This document shows, one piece after another, positions 1-7,519 of a stretch of 22,879 bases of DNA. How positions within the stretch are numbered: the stretch's first letter is position 1; each line of letters starts with the position of its first letter. The notes under the pieces were generated by a model, which made no database searches, was not told the origin of the DNA, and saw only the letters and a list, made by a program, of their open reading frames with translations. Both the position numbers and the translations under genes were made by a program. The DNA comes from Ophiothrix spiculata (taxonomy: Eukaryota > Echinodermata > Ophiuroidea > Amphilepidida > Ophiotrichidae), in assembly GCA_000969725.1 (NCBI GenBank), contig JXSR01S011717.1; one strand, 5' to 3'.

Positions 1-351
1 TTCAAATACGAGCGCGTTTCGTTTCAAATATGAGCGTGTTTCGTTTCAATTACGAGCGCGTTTCGTTTCAAATACGCGCTCGTAACGAGCTCGCAACGCG
101 CTTTTAACGAGCTCGCAACGAGCTCGCAACGCGCTCGTAACGAGCTCGCAACGCGCTCGTAACGAGCTCGCAACGCGCTCGTAACGAGCTCGCAACGCGC
201 TCGTAACGTGCTCGCAACGCGCTCGTATCGAGCTAGTAACGCGCTCGTAACGGGGTAGTAACGCGCTCGTAACGAGCTCATTGACGTGCTCATAAAGCGC
301 TCGTAATGAGCTCGATGACGTGCTCGCTCGTTACGAGCTCGTAACGAGCTT
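1..351. repeat. CpG-rich 11/22-bp minisatellite with an orientation switch
   Basis: Positions 75-272 hold exactly eighteen 11-bp units in perfect register. Units of type CGCGCTCGTAA mostly alternate with CGAGCTCGCAA, so the higher-order period is 22 bp. Positions 273-351 are the same units decayed by small indels. Positions 1-74 also repeat every 22 bp, but the core ACGAGCGCGTT is the reverse complement of AACGCGCTCGT, and each unit carries a TTTCAAATA spacer, so the array changes orientation near position 74. Each unit contains palindromes such as GAGCTC and CGAGCTCG and several CpGs, in sharp contrast to the AT-rich surroundings. A reverse-strand ORF over 24-293 is only a by-product of the period. 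The array runs off the left edge of the window. Confidence 0.95.
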
Positions 352-570
352 GATTTTTTTCGTAAGGGTTGTTTCAGTTGACTGTTTGGTTGAAAGCCGC
401 CTCTCCATAGGCAAAGTTTGGTTAAAAGCCACTTTGTCTAATCATGTTTAGTTTTGTCAAATTCAAAAGCCACTTTATCCAATAGCTGGTTGCAAACAAA
501 ACAGTCTTTTTAGTGTAAATCAATTACCCTGTGATTTTAGGTGCAACAGCCCATAGTTAAGATATCGTTG
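352..570. other. No gene; short degenerate repeats
   Basis: No coding signal is visible. A motif resembling GGTTGAAAGCC recurs about three times between 387 and 482, with variants AAAAGCCACTTTGTC and AAAAGCCACTTTATCC, at spacings of 35 to 50 bp. This may be the remnant of an old repeat. Confidence 0.5.
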
Positions 571-684
571 GCGTAGCCAGGACGCAGAGGGTGTGCATAC
601 CCGGGTTTGATGGCCCAAACCTTAAAAAATCAGCCCAATTTTACCTTTTTTTTACCCCTTCCGCACCCTGGGGTCAACCATAAA
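571..684 (+). repeat. Dispersed GCGTAGCCAGGA repeat, copy A
   Basis: This copy starts with GCGTAGCCAGGA, passes through GGTTTGATG and ends with GGGGTCAACCATAAAA. The same three blocks in the same order occur at 9380-9530, which defines a family within the window. Where copy B has 47 consecutive C, this copy has only a short TACCCGGG segment, so the homopolymer is a variable part of the element. There is no coding capacity. Repeats with this start and a G or C run are common in marine invertebrate genomes; the class is not determined here. Confidence 0.75.
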
Positions 685-817
685 ATGACCCGCAGGACCA
701 AATGCTATTCATTGGCCAAGTTTGGTGAATAGGCCAGAGTGTAACACCTTCATGACCCTTTCTGAAAACAAAACTTGCTATTTTATGGGATTGTTAGTAC
801 TAAAACAGCATAGTGAA

Positions 818-1074
818 TACGTCGATCCTGGGTTTCCCAACCGGAAATCAATCTTTACCGAAATTTAATCCCACAATGCACTGGTAGAGCACAACGATGC
901 ACCCAAATAGGCGTGAAATGGATGCGCACTACCATCCATCCCAAACAACAATTCAAATCACCCGCTATGAATTGGAGCTAATGTCACGGCTTATTTAGTT
1001 TTATAGGCAAAACTGTGTTTGGGCTAAAATTTCGGTAAAGATTGACTTCCGGGTGTAAACCCAGGATCGACGTA
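818..1074. mobile_element. MITE-1, 48-bp TIRs flanked by TA
   Basis: The left end reads TACGTCGATCCTGGGTTT and continues through GGAAATCAATCTTTACCGAA. The right end, reverse complemented, reads TACGTCGATCCTGGGTTT and continues through GGAAGTCAATCTTTACCGAA. The arms are about 48 bp and differ by a few substitutions and one indel. TA at 818-819 and 1073-1074 fits a TA target duplication, as made by Tc1/mariner-type transposases. The roughly 160-bp interior has no ORF, so this is a non-autonomous element. Assignment to a superfamily is inferred from the TA only. Confidence 0.9.
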
Positions 1075-1112
1075 TTGTTTGGAACCAATATTCATGTGCT
1101 GGACTGATTACA

Positions 1113-1568
1113 TATGTGACCCATCACATCAAAAGGTACCTTAAGGTCGGCATAGTAAATTACGAGATACGGGCCATTGAAGATGACCATAGTCAATAAA
1201 TCACGTCCAAGGTCGAATGTCTAATTTCATCAAAAACGTTACTTTTGAAGTGTATTCTATTATATTAATCAGGTTCCAACATCCAAAACATAAGAAAAAT
1301 GTGTTTAACACCAAGATAGAAAGCCTCTCTCCCATTTAAGTTTTACTTAGTACAAAAACTGTAAACTCAATTTTCTTAGAACTATAGTTTTACGAATCAG
1401 CCCGATGCCTTTTGCCAATTTGGATGTAACTTTGCAACCGAACGTCCAATAACCAAAAGTAAGATGTCATTTTAAAGCTTAAAATCTCAGCTTTTTAATA
1501 GATAAGATCAAAAAATCAGTTTTGATTTTTGGACCTTTAAGGTACCTTTCGATATGACGGGTCACATA
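1113..1568. mobile_element. MITE-2, about 36-bp TIRs flanked by TA
   Basis: The left end is TATGTGACCCATCACATC followed by AAAAGGTACCTTAAGGTC. The reverse complement of the right end is TATGTGACCCGTCATATC followed by GAAAGGTACCTTAAAGGTC. TA lies at both edges. The interior has no ORF. Positions 1459-1480 match 12912-12933 inside MITE-3 copy 2 at 21 of 22 bases, so part of the interior is shared with another family. It lies only 38 bp from MITE-1. Confidence 0.88.
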
Positions 1569-1799
1569 TAATAAAATAATGTACGTAGTGCAACAGTGCA
1601 TCTGTAAACAGATTGAGGACAGACTGATATAGCGGTATAGAATGACAAATTTATTACTTCAATTATCCATCAATAGGAAAATTATTTCAGGGTTTACTCT
1701 ACAGGCCAGAAGAGTTGTCTGTGTATTTGAGATCTGTGGAGCGACATGTTGTATATACTAATTCTCACACCCATATACCGTTTCTGTATGTATTATATA
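1569..1799. other. No gene visible
   Basis: AT-rich unique sequence between MITE-2 and MITE-3. I see no ORF, repeat or recognisable signal in it. Confidence 0.5.
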
Positions 1800-2050
1800 T
1801 GATGACACACCCTGAAAGGGGGGACTTTGCAGATGAGATCAATTTTGATTTTATCATTTCATCTGTTGCAGCAATTTCTAAGCTTTAAAACGACACCTTA
1901 CTTGTTGAAATTGATGAAGGCAATCAAATTTTACAACAGAAAATGTGCTGGAAATTTTTTATCATTTTCTTTATTTTTTGCTGCCTATTTTCATCTGTTT
2001 CTTGAAATGTTTTCTGTCGCAAAGTCCCCCTATGTAGAGGGTGGGGAAGA
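1800..2050 (+). mobile_element. MITE-3, copy 1
   Basis: The left end contains ACACCCTGAAAGG and GGGGACTTTGCAGATGA; the right end contains TCTGTCGCAAAGTCCCC and AGAGGGTGGGG. Reverse complementing the right end gives ACCCTC followed by GGGGGACTTTGCGACAGA, a degenerate TIR. The element at 12773-13012, read on the minus strand, matches along its length, including a 33-bp block at 1887-1919 with two mismatches. The terminal ten bases here are more diverged than in copy 2, so the edges are approximate. ORFs on both strands through this region are chance openings within the repeat. Confidence 0.85.
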
Positions 2051-2972
2051 GCTAGCGGCAAGTTAGTTTCAAACAAAATAAACAGTAACTCTTCACTGAG
2101 AAAAAGGTGCATTTGATATCAGATACTAATATTTAAGAAACCTATATCCCTTTGCTTATATCTATAAAAAAATTATCTAAATCATTGTTTTTAAAGCAAC
2201 TATATATAGAACAAATGTTGCCAAGCCTTTAAGATTGGAACACCATTGAATAGAATACTATTTTACAAAATCTATATAATTTAACTAAACTATCCACCAC
2301 AATCTGCAAATTGACTAAAAGTGAGGGTTCTTATATTCAAATATGTTATTTTTGACACCTATATGGGTTTGAAACCAATATGACAGATGAATTTCCACAG
2401 TACAATTCAAAAAGCTACATTATAACATTATTTTCTTGTCTCATTGTGAGACCTGTGTATGATGGATTCCCCTCATATGACCGTTATGGTGATCAATTTA
2501 CCACGCACGGAAAATGAGAGTATCTAGGGAAATAACACATCCTTTTAAAAGCATAATAAATTACATATAGATTAGACATAATATCAGAGGCGTGTTACAT
2601 GTATAAAGTATCAAAATTGTGTTATAGTATCAAAATTATGAGACACCTAGTCTGTGTCATTGTAAATCAAATGATTTTGCCTTAAATGTACTTGTAAAGC
2701 AGCCTTTTGATGTGTAGGAAATAAGAATTGGCATAATTCTTTTAGTCCAACTTCGAAAATTATTACTGATATTTTAAATAATCTAAAAACAACATACTGA
2801 TACTGTCAATAATCTAATTTTAACAACACTGATATTATGTAGAATGATAAATATATTTCTTATTGACAATGTACTTTGATCCTTTCATAACTTTGGATTA
2901 ATTTTTGTATCATTTTGTAAATTTTAAAAATCCCAATTATCCATTCTACATGAATTCGCAAATAAAAGGTTG
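2051..2972. other. No gene visible; AT-rich sequence
   Basis: No coding potential and no clear element boundary. The only structure noted is the small tandem repeat at 2765-2837 and a duplicated phrase, AGTATCAAAATT, near 2610-2640. Confidence 0.5.
2765..2837. repeat. Degenerate 31-32 bp tandem repeat, about 2.3 copies
   Basis: ACTGATA starts at 2765, 2796 and 2828. The first two units each continue with an AATAATCTAA block and AACAAC. The units are AT-rich and only moderately similar, so this is an old or small local duplication. Confidence 0.6.
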
Positions 2973-3577
2973 CTTCAAAACTCAATCCGTCTGCCAAGAA
3001 CCAGCAGTTCTAGCCATTTGCTACACTGCTATGGATGATAGCAACTTCCCACAACCTTTCCAGGCAGTCAGCCACTGGCTTTGACCAGAGGAGATGTCGT
3101 GTGTATCCCATCATGCATTGCATCCTATGGGAAATTTTGTACAGGAAGTCATGTAAGTATATAGTTAGTGATGAAACATGCCAAAATGCAATATTATAAA
3201 GACTGAAAACATAGTCGGCATCCAAACAAAATTTTCCCTACCAAACATTTAGTCATGACATCAAAATGACAAGTGACTCCAAATAAAATAACTTCAACAC
3301 CAAGTTGAGACCAAATAAAATTTCGCGCTAGATTGCACATGTATTGAATTGCCATATATACATGTTTGTTACCTGTTCATACTTTAAATTCGATGGCAAA
3401 TATTTGTTGACGTCACAACCAAATGTTTGGTAGCGAAAATTTTAACTTTGATTTATGGGCATTTCACCACTAACTTCTCACATGATTTCCCATACAAACA
3501 ATCCCATTGGAAGCAATGCATTCTGGGAATACACACACTATCTTCTCTTGGCTTTGCCAGCCAGTTGAGTTTTGAAG
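2973..3577. mobile_element. MITE-4, 605-bp foldback element
   Basis: The outer ends are CTTCAAAACTCAA (2973-2985) and its exact reverse complement TTGAGTTTTGAAG (3565-3577). Inside, the left arm to about 3263 pairs with the right arm 3407-3577 through a series of blocks, for example GTGTGTATCCCA and ATGCATTGC on the left against GTGTGTATTCCCA and ATGCATTGC in the reversed right arm, and CTACCAAACATTT in both. The left arm carries about 80 extra bases (2991-3066). The loop of about 140 bp is AT-rich. A reverse ORF at 3010-3225 lies inside the arm and has no features of a real protein. Confidence 0.85.
3408..3415. promoter_or_regulatory. Perfect CRE octamer TGACGTCA
   Basis: TGACGTCA, the consensus for CREB/ATF factors, lies in the right arm of the foldback element. 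The corresponding left-arm site reads TGACATCA, a CpG-to-CpA change. Function is not shown; an 8-bp match can occur by chance. Confidence 0.15.
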
Positions 3578-4573
3578 TGATCTTTTAGTATATTTCCTAC
3601 AAGATATATGCATTTATTTTATATGAAAATTTCTTTTATAAATTTTTTTGAAGAGGGCTTGATCCAATTAAAATTTGCAAAGCATTTTTATAAAATCTGT
3701 ACCATCTTTCCAAAGAATAGATCTAAATTTGTGAGCACACGTACATAGCCGTGGAAGACAATGTTAGCAGCTATTGGAGATGCATGCATGTACACGGTCT
3801 CATTGATTATTTTGTGGGTTAACTAAATGAGCAGACGATCTCATCTCATAACACCTGTAGCTTGTGATATGCTCTGAATACAAAATCAGTCTTGGTGTTG
3901 TATTCACTGGCCATTGATCTATGATAGGAGGCTAGTAATTATTACATATGGTAAGACCAAGAAAAAAAAAGGAACTTTGTCTTATACGTTGCATAGGGTT
4001 AAAATTCATATTTTACAACTTTTTTTCTAATTTTCAGGAGATTTTTTTGTTTATTTAACCTTTTTTTACATCGAAAAGAGGCTGGGAAAAAAATACTGAC
4101 CTAAAATCGCAATTTAAAAAAAAAATCTGGTAAGCACATAGCCTTTCAACTGAAAAACCCCATAGCATTTGAGGTTTTGAGCAACAGGAACCTGACTCCG
4201 ATCTGAGACAAAAGTTCTTTTTTTCTAGGCATAAGGCTTAACCGGGGCCTAACGCATTATTGAACCATCAATTGAAGTCAAACTCATGATATTAATTAAT
4301 CAAACAAAATGTAACATTTGTTTGATGCTTTCTTCATATTGTGATTGTGTGTGTTATTTTAGTAAATTGTGAAAATTTTGATAAAATGAAAACACATTGT
4401 TATTTTGAAAAACTAGAGCAAAATCCGATCACACAATGTAGCTTGAGTCAGGCAAAATGGCTTGCTGTAAAGGCTCTGTCATCATGTCAATGCAGATTGG
4501 ATCGACCTATTTTGTTCTACTAAATATAAAATTCTGCCCTAATAAATTCATCTCAAAGTGAAAAGGTGCCTGC
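3578..4573. other. No gene supported; A/T-run sequence
   Basis: AT-rich DNA with several A or T runs between 3960 and 4130. A 60-codon plus-strand ORF at 4341-4523 has no recognisable domain, no signal sequence and no plausible splice context, so it is not called. Confidence 0.5.
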
Positions 4574-4666
4574 ACAAAGCAGCTGGTTCAGGACTATAAT
4601 TAGATTTGACGATGCAGTCAGCATCATGTGTCAGGCAGTATTAAGCTTATGATGCAAAGTAATATG
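4574..4666 (+). repeat. Dispersed direct repeat R1, copy a
   Basis: This 93-bp segment and 5833-5925 have the same length and share ACAAAGCAGCTG at the start, ATTTGAC and GCAGT inside, GTCAGGCAG and TATGCAAA-like blocks, and AGTAATATG at the end. They are diverged but clearly collinear. No ORF or TIR is seen. Confidence 0.75.
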
Positions 4667-5405
4667 ACATCTACTGAGCTATGTCCATTTGAGGAAGGCA
4701 ACTATAGACATAAATATACAAGTCAACAGCATTATGTGGGCAGTGGGAAATCATTTTGCAGTTTAACTCTTATTATGTAAGCATAAAAAGCTTTACAATT
4801 CTTAATACCTTGAAGGAGCATGGTTCAATTGCTTCAACATTTTTTCAAACTTCTTGAGATTTTTGTAACAAAATATTGCTCATATATTTCTTGTAAAGCT
4901 TGTGAAATTTCACGGCTGAGTTATGTTCTGTTTTAGAGATATATGTGAAAATGTTTTTAATTATGGTAACCATAATTAATATTACACACTGACATATCTC
5001 AGCTCTAAATCAAAATGACTTGACCAATTCAACTGAAATTTGGAATTTAGATCTCTTTTGTGGTCATTTCTTATGTCATTGAAAACTAAATTTTGAAAAG
5101 TCTGACCAAATCCTTCAAAGGTGTAGGCGCACTATTTCAACTTGTGCATACTTTTAACTATTAAACCTTGGCCTCTGAAATGATTTTTGTGAGGTTTAAC
5201 CCTTAGTTTACTTCTTGCTTACTTTCTAGAGGCGATAGAAAGTGTGCAACTCTGGGGATGAATCACTGTTGTGTAAAAGAAATAGAAAATTGGTATCCAT
5301 GTGTCAAAAAGTATTTAAAAAGAATTTGGAAATTATGAAATTTTGGATTCATGGGTTTTACTTTGACATCAAAAAATATACTATATCCGGTTGAGCTCGG
5401 TGGAT
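4667..5405. other. No gene visible; one strong hairpin
   Basis: AT-rich sequence between R1 copies. The only structured feature is the inverted repeat at 4957-4979. There is no convincing ORF. Confidence 0.5.
4957..4979. repeat. Perfect 11-bp inverted repeat with 1-nt centre
   Basis: TTAATTATGGT at 4957-4967 is followed by one A and then its exact reverse complement ACCATAATTAA at 4969-4979. Weaker symmetry extends outward, with AGAGATATATGTG on the left and CACACTGACATATCT on the right. It may be the centre of an old foldback element. Confidence 0.7.
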
Positions 5406-5415
5406 GGGGGGGGGG
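5406..5415. repeat. G10 homopolymer
   Basis: Ten consecutive G follow GGTGGAT. It resembles the G/C-run repeats elsewhere in the window, but no flanking homology could be confirmed. Confidence 0.6.
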
Positions 5416-5832
5416 GATGAGAATGTGTCCGGATTCAAACCGTTATAATATCACAACTACATAACAAATAAGGTCCATAACCATCAGATTGTGGCAAAAC
5501 CAATCAAACTGCTTGCCTTACCAAGATAGGCATGGAGGGCTAACTGAAAGGATGGTGTGTATTTCAAGTCATATCTGGGCCAATTTGGTAGTCAATTCAC
5601 ACGCATGATTAAAATGTGCTCATATGTGAGTGTTCCCGGGCTACGTCTGAAGCTAAACAAGGTGTTTGGATGCACTCTCTTTTAGCGATGCATGTGTAAT
5701 CAATTTTTTAATGAATTAACATTGCAAAAAACTCTTTCTTTCATTGTTAATTTAATTGACCCATTTATGGTACAGTTCTTCCCTATAATTAATGCATAGA
5801 TTTTAAAGAAGTTACAGAGTAAAGCTGTATTT
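5416..5832. other. No gene visible
   Basis: Unique AT-rich sequence. It contains the first copy of a CATATGTGAGTGTTCCCGGGCT-like phrase (from 5621), which is repeated at 5982. Confidence 0.5.
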
Positions 5833-5925
5833 ACAAAGCAGCTGTTTTAGACTTCATGAAATTTGACAGAGCAGTTGAAATTGTGCGTCAGGCAGCATCA
5901 AATTTGCTATGCAAAAAGTAATATG
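5833..5925 (+). repeat. Dispersed direct repeat R1, copy b
   Basis: Collinear with 4574-4666 and of identical length. Shared blocks are ACAAAGCAGCTG, ATTTGAC, GCAGT, GTCAGGCAG and AGTAATATG. The copies lie 1259 bp apart in direct orientation. Confidence 0.75.
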
Positions 5926-5981
5926 GTATGGGATATGTAATTTTGTAACCGAAGCTTCCTCGGTGTTAATATATATATGGT

Positions 5982-6016
5982 CATATGTGAGTATTCCCCA
6001 GGCTCACTCACATATG
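5982..6016. repeat. Inverted repeat CATATGTGAGT / ACTCACATATG
   Basis: CATATGTGAGT at 5982-5992 and ACTCACATATG at 6006-6016 are exact reverse complements, 13 bases apart. The left arm plus spacer also recurs in direct orientation at 5621-5642, with CATATGTGAGTG, TTCCC and GGCT blocks. This hairpin lies about 50 bp upstream of the SINE. Confidence 0.7.
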
Positions 6017-6079
6017 TGTGCTTGCCCACCTTGTGAAAAATCTGCAAAATTGATTTGTCCCCCCTAAAGGGAGCTCGTG

Positions 6080-6090
6080 TGGTCTAGTGG
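6080..6090 (+). promoter_or_regulatory. Pol III internal A box of the SINE
   Basis: TGGTCTAGTGG fits the A-box consensus TRGYNNAGTGG exactly. The matching B box (6882-6892) is now about 800 bp away because of the LINE insertion, so internal-promoter activity is expected to be impaired. Confidence 0.75.
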
Positions 6091-6091
6091 A

Positions 6092-6757
6092 CTCTCTTCG
6101 ATTGAACTGAAGGTGGGCGACAACATCATTAAACCCAGTACTTCGGTTCGCAATCTCGGCATTGTACTCGACAATCACATGTCTATGACACAACAAGTTA
6201 ATAGTCTCATCTCATCGGTTAATTATCATCTTAGAAACATCCGCCGTATCGCTAAATTTCTCGATCAGGACACCAAACACCATGTCATCCGCTGTCTTAT
6301 TCTGTCTCGTATGGACTATGGCAATGCGCTCCTGTATGGCTGCAAATCCAAAGACCTCGACAGACTTCAAGCTCTTCAAAATAAGGCTGCTAAACTCATA
6401 TTCAATGCTGGTAAACGCGACAGTCCTGCTCCGCTGCTTAACATACTACACTGGCTGCCCATACGGGAGCGCATCAAATTCAAAATTTGCATGTATATTT
6501 ATAAATGTCTGAATGGAACTGCTCCGCACTATCTTGTCGATTCTATAACGTACAAACCAAAACTTTCTCGGTTCACACGTTCATCAATGGACAGTACACT
6601 TCTCTCTTCTCAGTATGCAAAGACTTGTATCGGTGATAAATCATTCTGTATTTCTGGACCCTCACTCTGGAACAGCCTCCCGCAAACCATCAGGGAGGCC
6701 CACACTCTGAGTAGTTTCAAGAAGGGACTTAAATCACATTTATATTCATCTTTTTGA
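6092..6757 (+). pseudogene. LINE reverse transcriptase, C-terminal remnant
   Basis: The frame is open for 221 codons to a TGA stop. It begins after the catalytic palm: residues LKVGDNIIKPS then VRNLGIVLD mark the start of the post-palm region in CR1/L2/Rex-type non-LTR retrotransposons. Further on it has LILSRMDYGNALLYG, LQALQNKAAKLIF, LHWLPIRERIKFKI and the C-terminal SLWNSLPQTIR, ending HLYSSF. The endonuclease, fingers and the metal-binding FADD box are all absent, so the product cannot copy RNA. The absence of internal stops over 221 codons argues for a fairly recent insertion. An upstream GTG-initiated extension (6077-6091) belongs to the SINE, not to the LINE, and should not be counted as protein. 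Confidence 0.93.
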
Positions 6758-6831
6758 CTCTTGTGTTTTGGTAGTTTTATTTATTTTATTTTGGCGCTTT
6801 GATCAACTTGGAAAAGCGCCCTATAAGAAAC

Positions 6832-6849
6832 TGTATGTATGTATGTATG
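6832..6849 (+). repeat. (TGTA)n 3' tail of the LINE
   Basis: TGTATGTATGTATGTATG directly follows the LINE 3' end, with its last bases overlapping the TGGA target duplicate. CR1/L2-group elements typically end in short tandem repeats rather than poly-A. Confidence 0.85.
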
Positions 6850-6881
6850 GAACAGTGCAGGACTCCGAATCATGAGGTCGC

Positions 6882-6892
6882 GAGTTCGAGCC
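6882..6892 (+). promoter_or_regulatory. Pol III internal B box of the SINE
   Basis: GAGTTCGAGCC is one or two changes from the GGTTCGANTCC consensus. It sits in a tRNA-like T arm whose stem bases at 6879-6883 and 6891-6895 pair at 4 of 5 positions. Confidence 0.75.
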
Positions 6893-7123
6893 CCGCTACG
6901 GCCAACGGGTTATGTCCTTGGGCAAGACATTTAATCTCGATTGCTTCGTCCACCCAAGCGCAATGGGGAGCTGTTAGGGGAATATTACAATCTAAATTCC
7001 GATAGGTCGGCGTCTTAAGATTGTGATCTAGTTGAGGTGAGATGGTTGTGATGATTTCCTAATAATAGCGTAATAATGTCAAGCGCTATGATACTACTGT
7101 GAATAGCGCAGTATAAATACTGG

Positions 7124-7145
7124 ATATTATTATTATTATTATTAA
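7124..7145 (+). repeat. (ATT)n tail of the SINE
   Basis: About seven ATT repeats end the SINE after the GTATAAATACTGGAT segment. This follows the same layout as the LINE: hairpin, then TATAA, then a short tandem repeat. Confidence 0.8.
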
Positions 7146-7147
7146 AG

Positions 7148-7428
7148 TGTTAGGCTGTATTTATACTTTTTTAGAGTGATCATATTGTGCCATATGTATT
7201 CAGCAAAGTATCCACTAATTATTCAGTATCTATTTTAATTTACATTACAACGCATATTTGAGGAGGAGAAAAATATATATTTTAGATGATCAATAGGGAT
7301 CATATAAATTATCCCAAAATATATATGGAGTAGTTATAGATTTCCCATCATCAAACCTGCACTATTATTAGAAAATTCATAAAGAAGCTAATGGTTTAAT
7401 GTTTAAAGAGCGAATACTTGTCACACCA
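7148..7428. other. No gene visible
   Basis: AT-rich sequence between the SINE and MITE-5. No ORF, repeat or signal was recognised. Confidence 0.5.
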
Positions 7429-7446
7429 TATACTGTAAAACATGTT

Positions 7447-7519
7447 ATTTTCGCGAGGTATTTAATTTCGCGAATTTCGCGAGGGAAAAGAATTCGCGAA
7501 ATTAAATCCTCGCGAAAAT
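7447..7519. repeat. 30-bp near-perfect hairpin in MITE-5
   Basis: Positions 7447-7476 and 7491-7519 are reverse complements except for a single extra T on the left (ATTTTCGCGAGG then TATTTAATTTCGCGAATT). The loop is 14 nt and itself contains TCGCGA. Confidence 0.95.

Larger units (their letters stand above)
6092..6851 (+). mobile_element. 5'-truncated CR1/L2-like LINE inserted in the SINE
   Basis: TGGA occurs at 6088-6091 and again at 6848-6851, the expected short target duplication, so the insert proper is 6092-6847 (756 bp). It comprises the last 221 codons of a reverse transcriptase ORF, an A/T-rich 3' untranslated segment with a GGCGCTTT/AAAGCGCC hairpin (6793-6800 with 6813-6820), CCTATAAGAA, and a TGTA tandem tail. 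The severe 5' truncation and microsatellite tail are typical of target-primed reverse transcription by CR1/L2-group elements. The clade call rests on the tail protein and 3' structure only. Confidence 0.88.
6070..7147 (+). mobile_element. tRNA-derived CORE-type SINE, split by a LINE
   Basis: The SINE consists of 6070-6091 plus 6852-7142, about 313 bp in total. The head has a Pol III A box TGGTCTAGTGG (6080-6090) and a B box GAGTTCGAGCC (6882-6892). Once the LINE is removed, the T54-equivalent base falls 44 nt after the T8-equivalent base, the spacing of a real tRNA. The anticodon arm (4 of 5 pairs) would present CCG, with a CTCCGAA loop as in Gln/Arg-type tRNAs; the T stem pairs 4 of 5. The body contains CCTTGGGCAAGACATTTAA and AATGGGGA, like the CORE domain of MIR-type SINEs. 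The 3' end is a GCGCTAT/ATAGCGC hairpin (7083-7089 with 7103-7109), then GTATAAATA and an ATT tail. TAAAG at 6065-6069 and 7143-7147 may be its target duplication, though the AT-rich tail makes that weak. Confidence 0.85.

Noticed and set aside
24..293. 89-codon reverse-strand ORF with ARYERVAS/ARCELVTS-like repeats
   Set aside because: It is created by the 11/22-bp minisatellite, whose period keeps the frame open. There is no non-repeat protein content.
1..351. CRISPR-like regular repeats
   Set aside because: Units are contiguous with no unique spacers, and the surrounding sequence is animal-type DNA.
1827..2066. 79-codon ORF and an opposing 62-codon ORF
   Set aside because: Both lie inside MITE-3 copy 1; the second copy of the element does not preserve the frames as proteins.
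3960..4250. Possible inverted repeat between ACTTTGTCTTATACG and the CATAAGGCTTAACC side
   Set aside because: Complementary words are too short and not collinear; no element ends could be defined.
6077..6091. GTG start that extends the reverse transcriptase remnant upstream
   Set aside because: These bases belong to the tRNA-like SINE head before the LINE junction and are not part of the LINE ORF.
6282..6512. 76-codon ORF overlapping the LINE
   Set aside because: It is an alternative frame of the reverse transcriptase remnant.
6073..6895. Functional tRNA gene
   Set aside because: The tRNA-like sequence is split by 756 bp, lacks a matching acceptor 3' strand and continues into a SINE body.
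6799..7005. 68-codon ORF after the LINE
   Set aside because: It spans the LINE tail and the SINE body, so it is a chance frame across two mobile elements.
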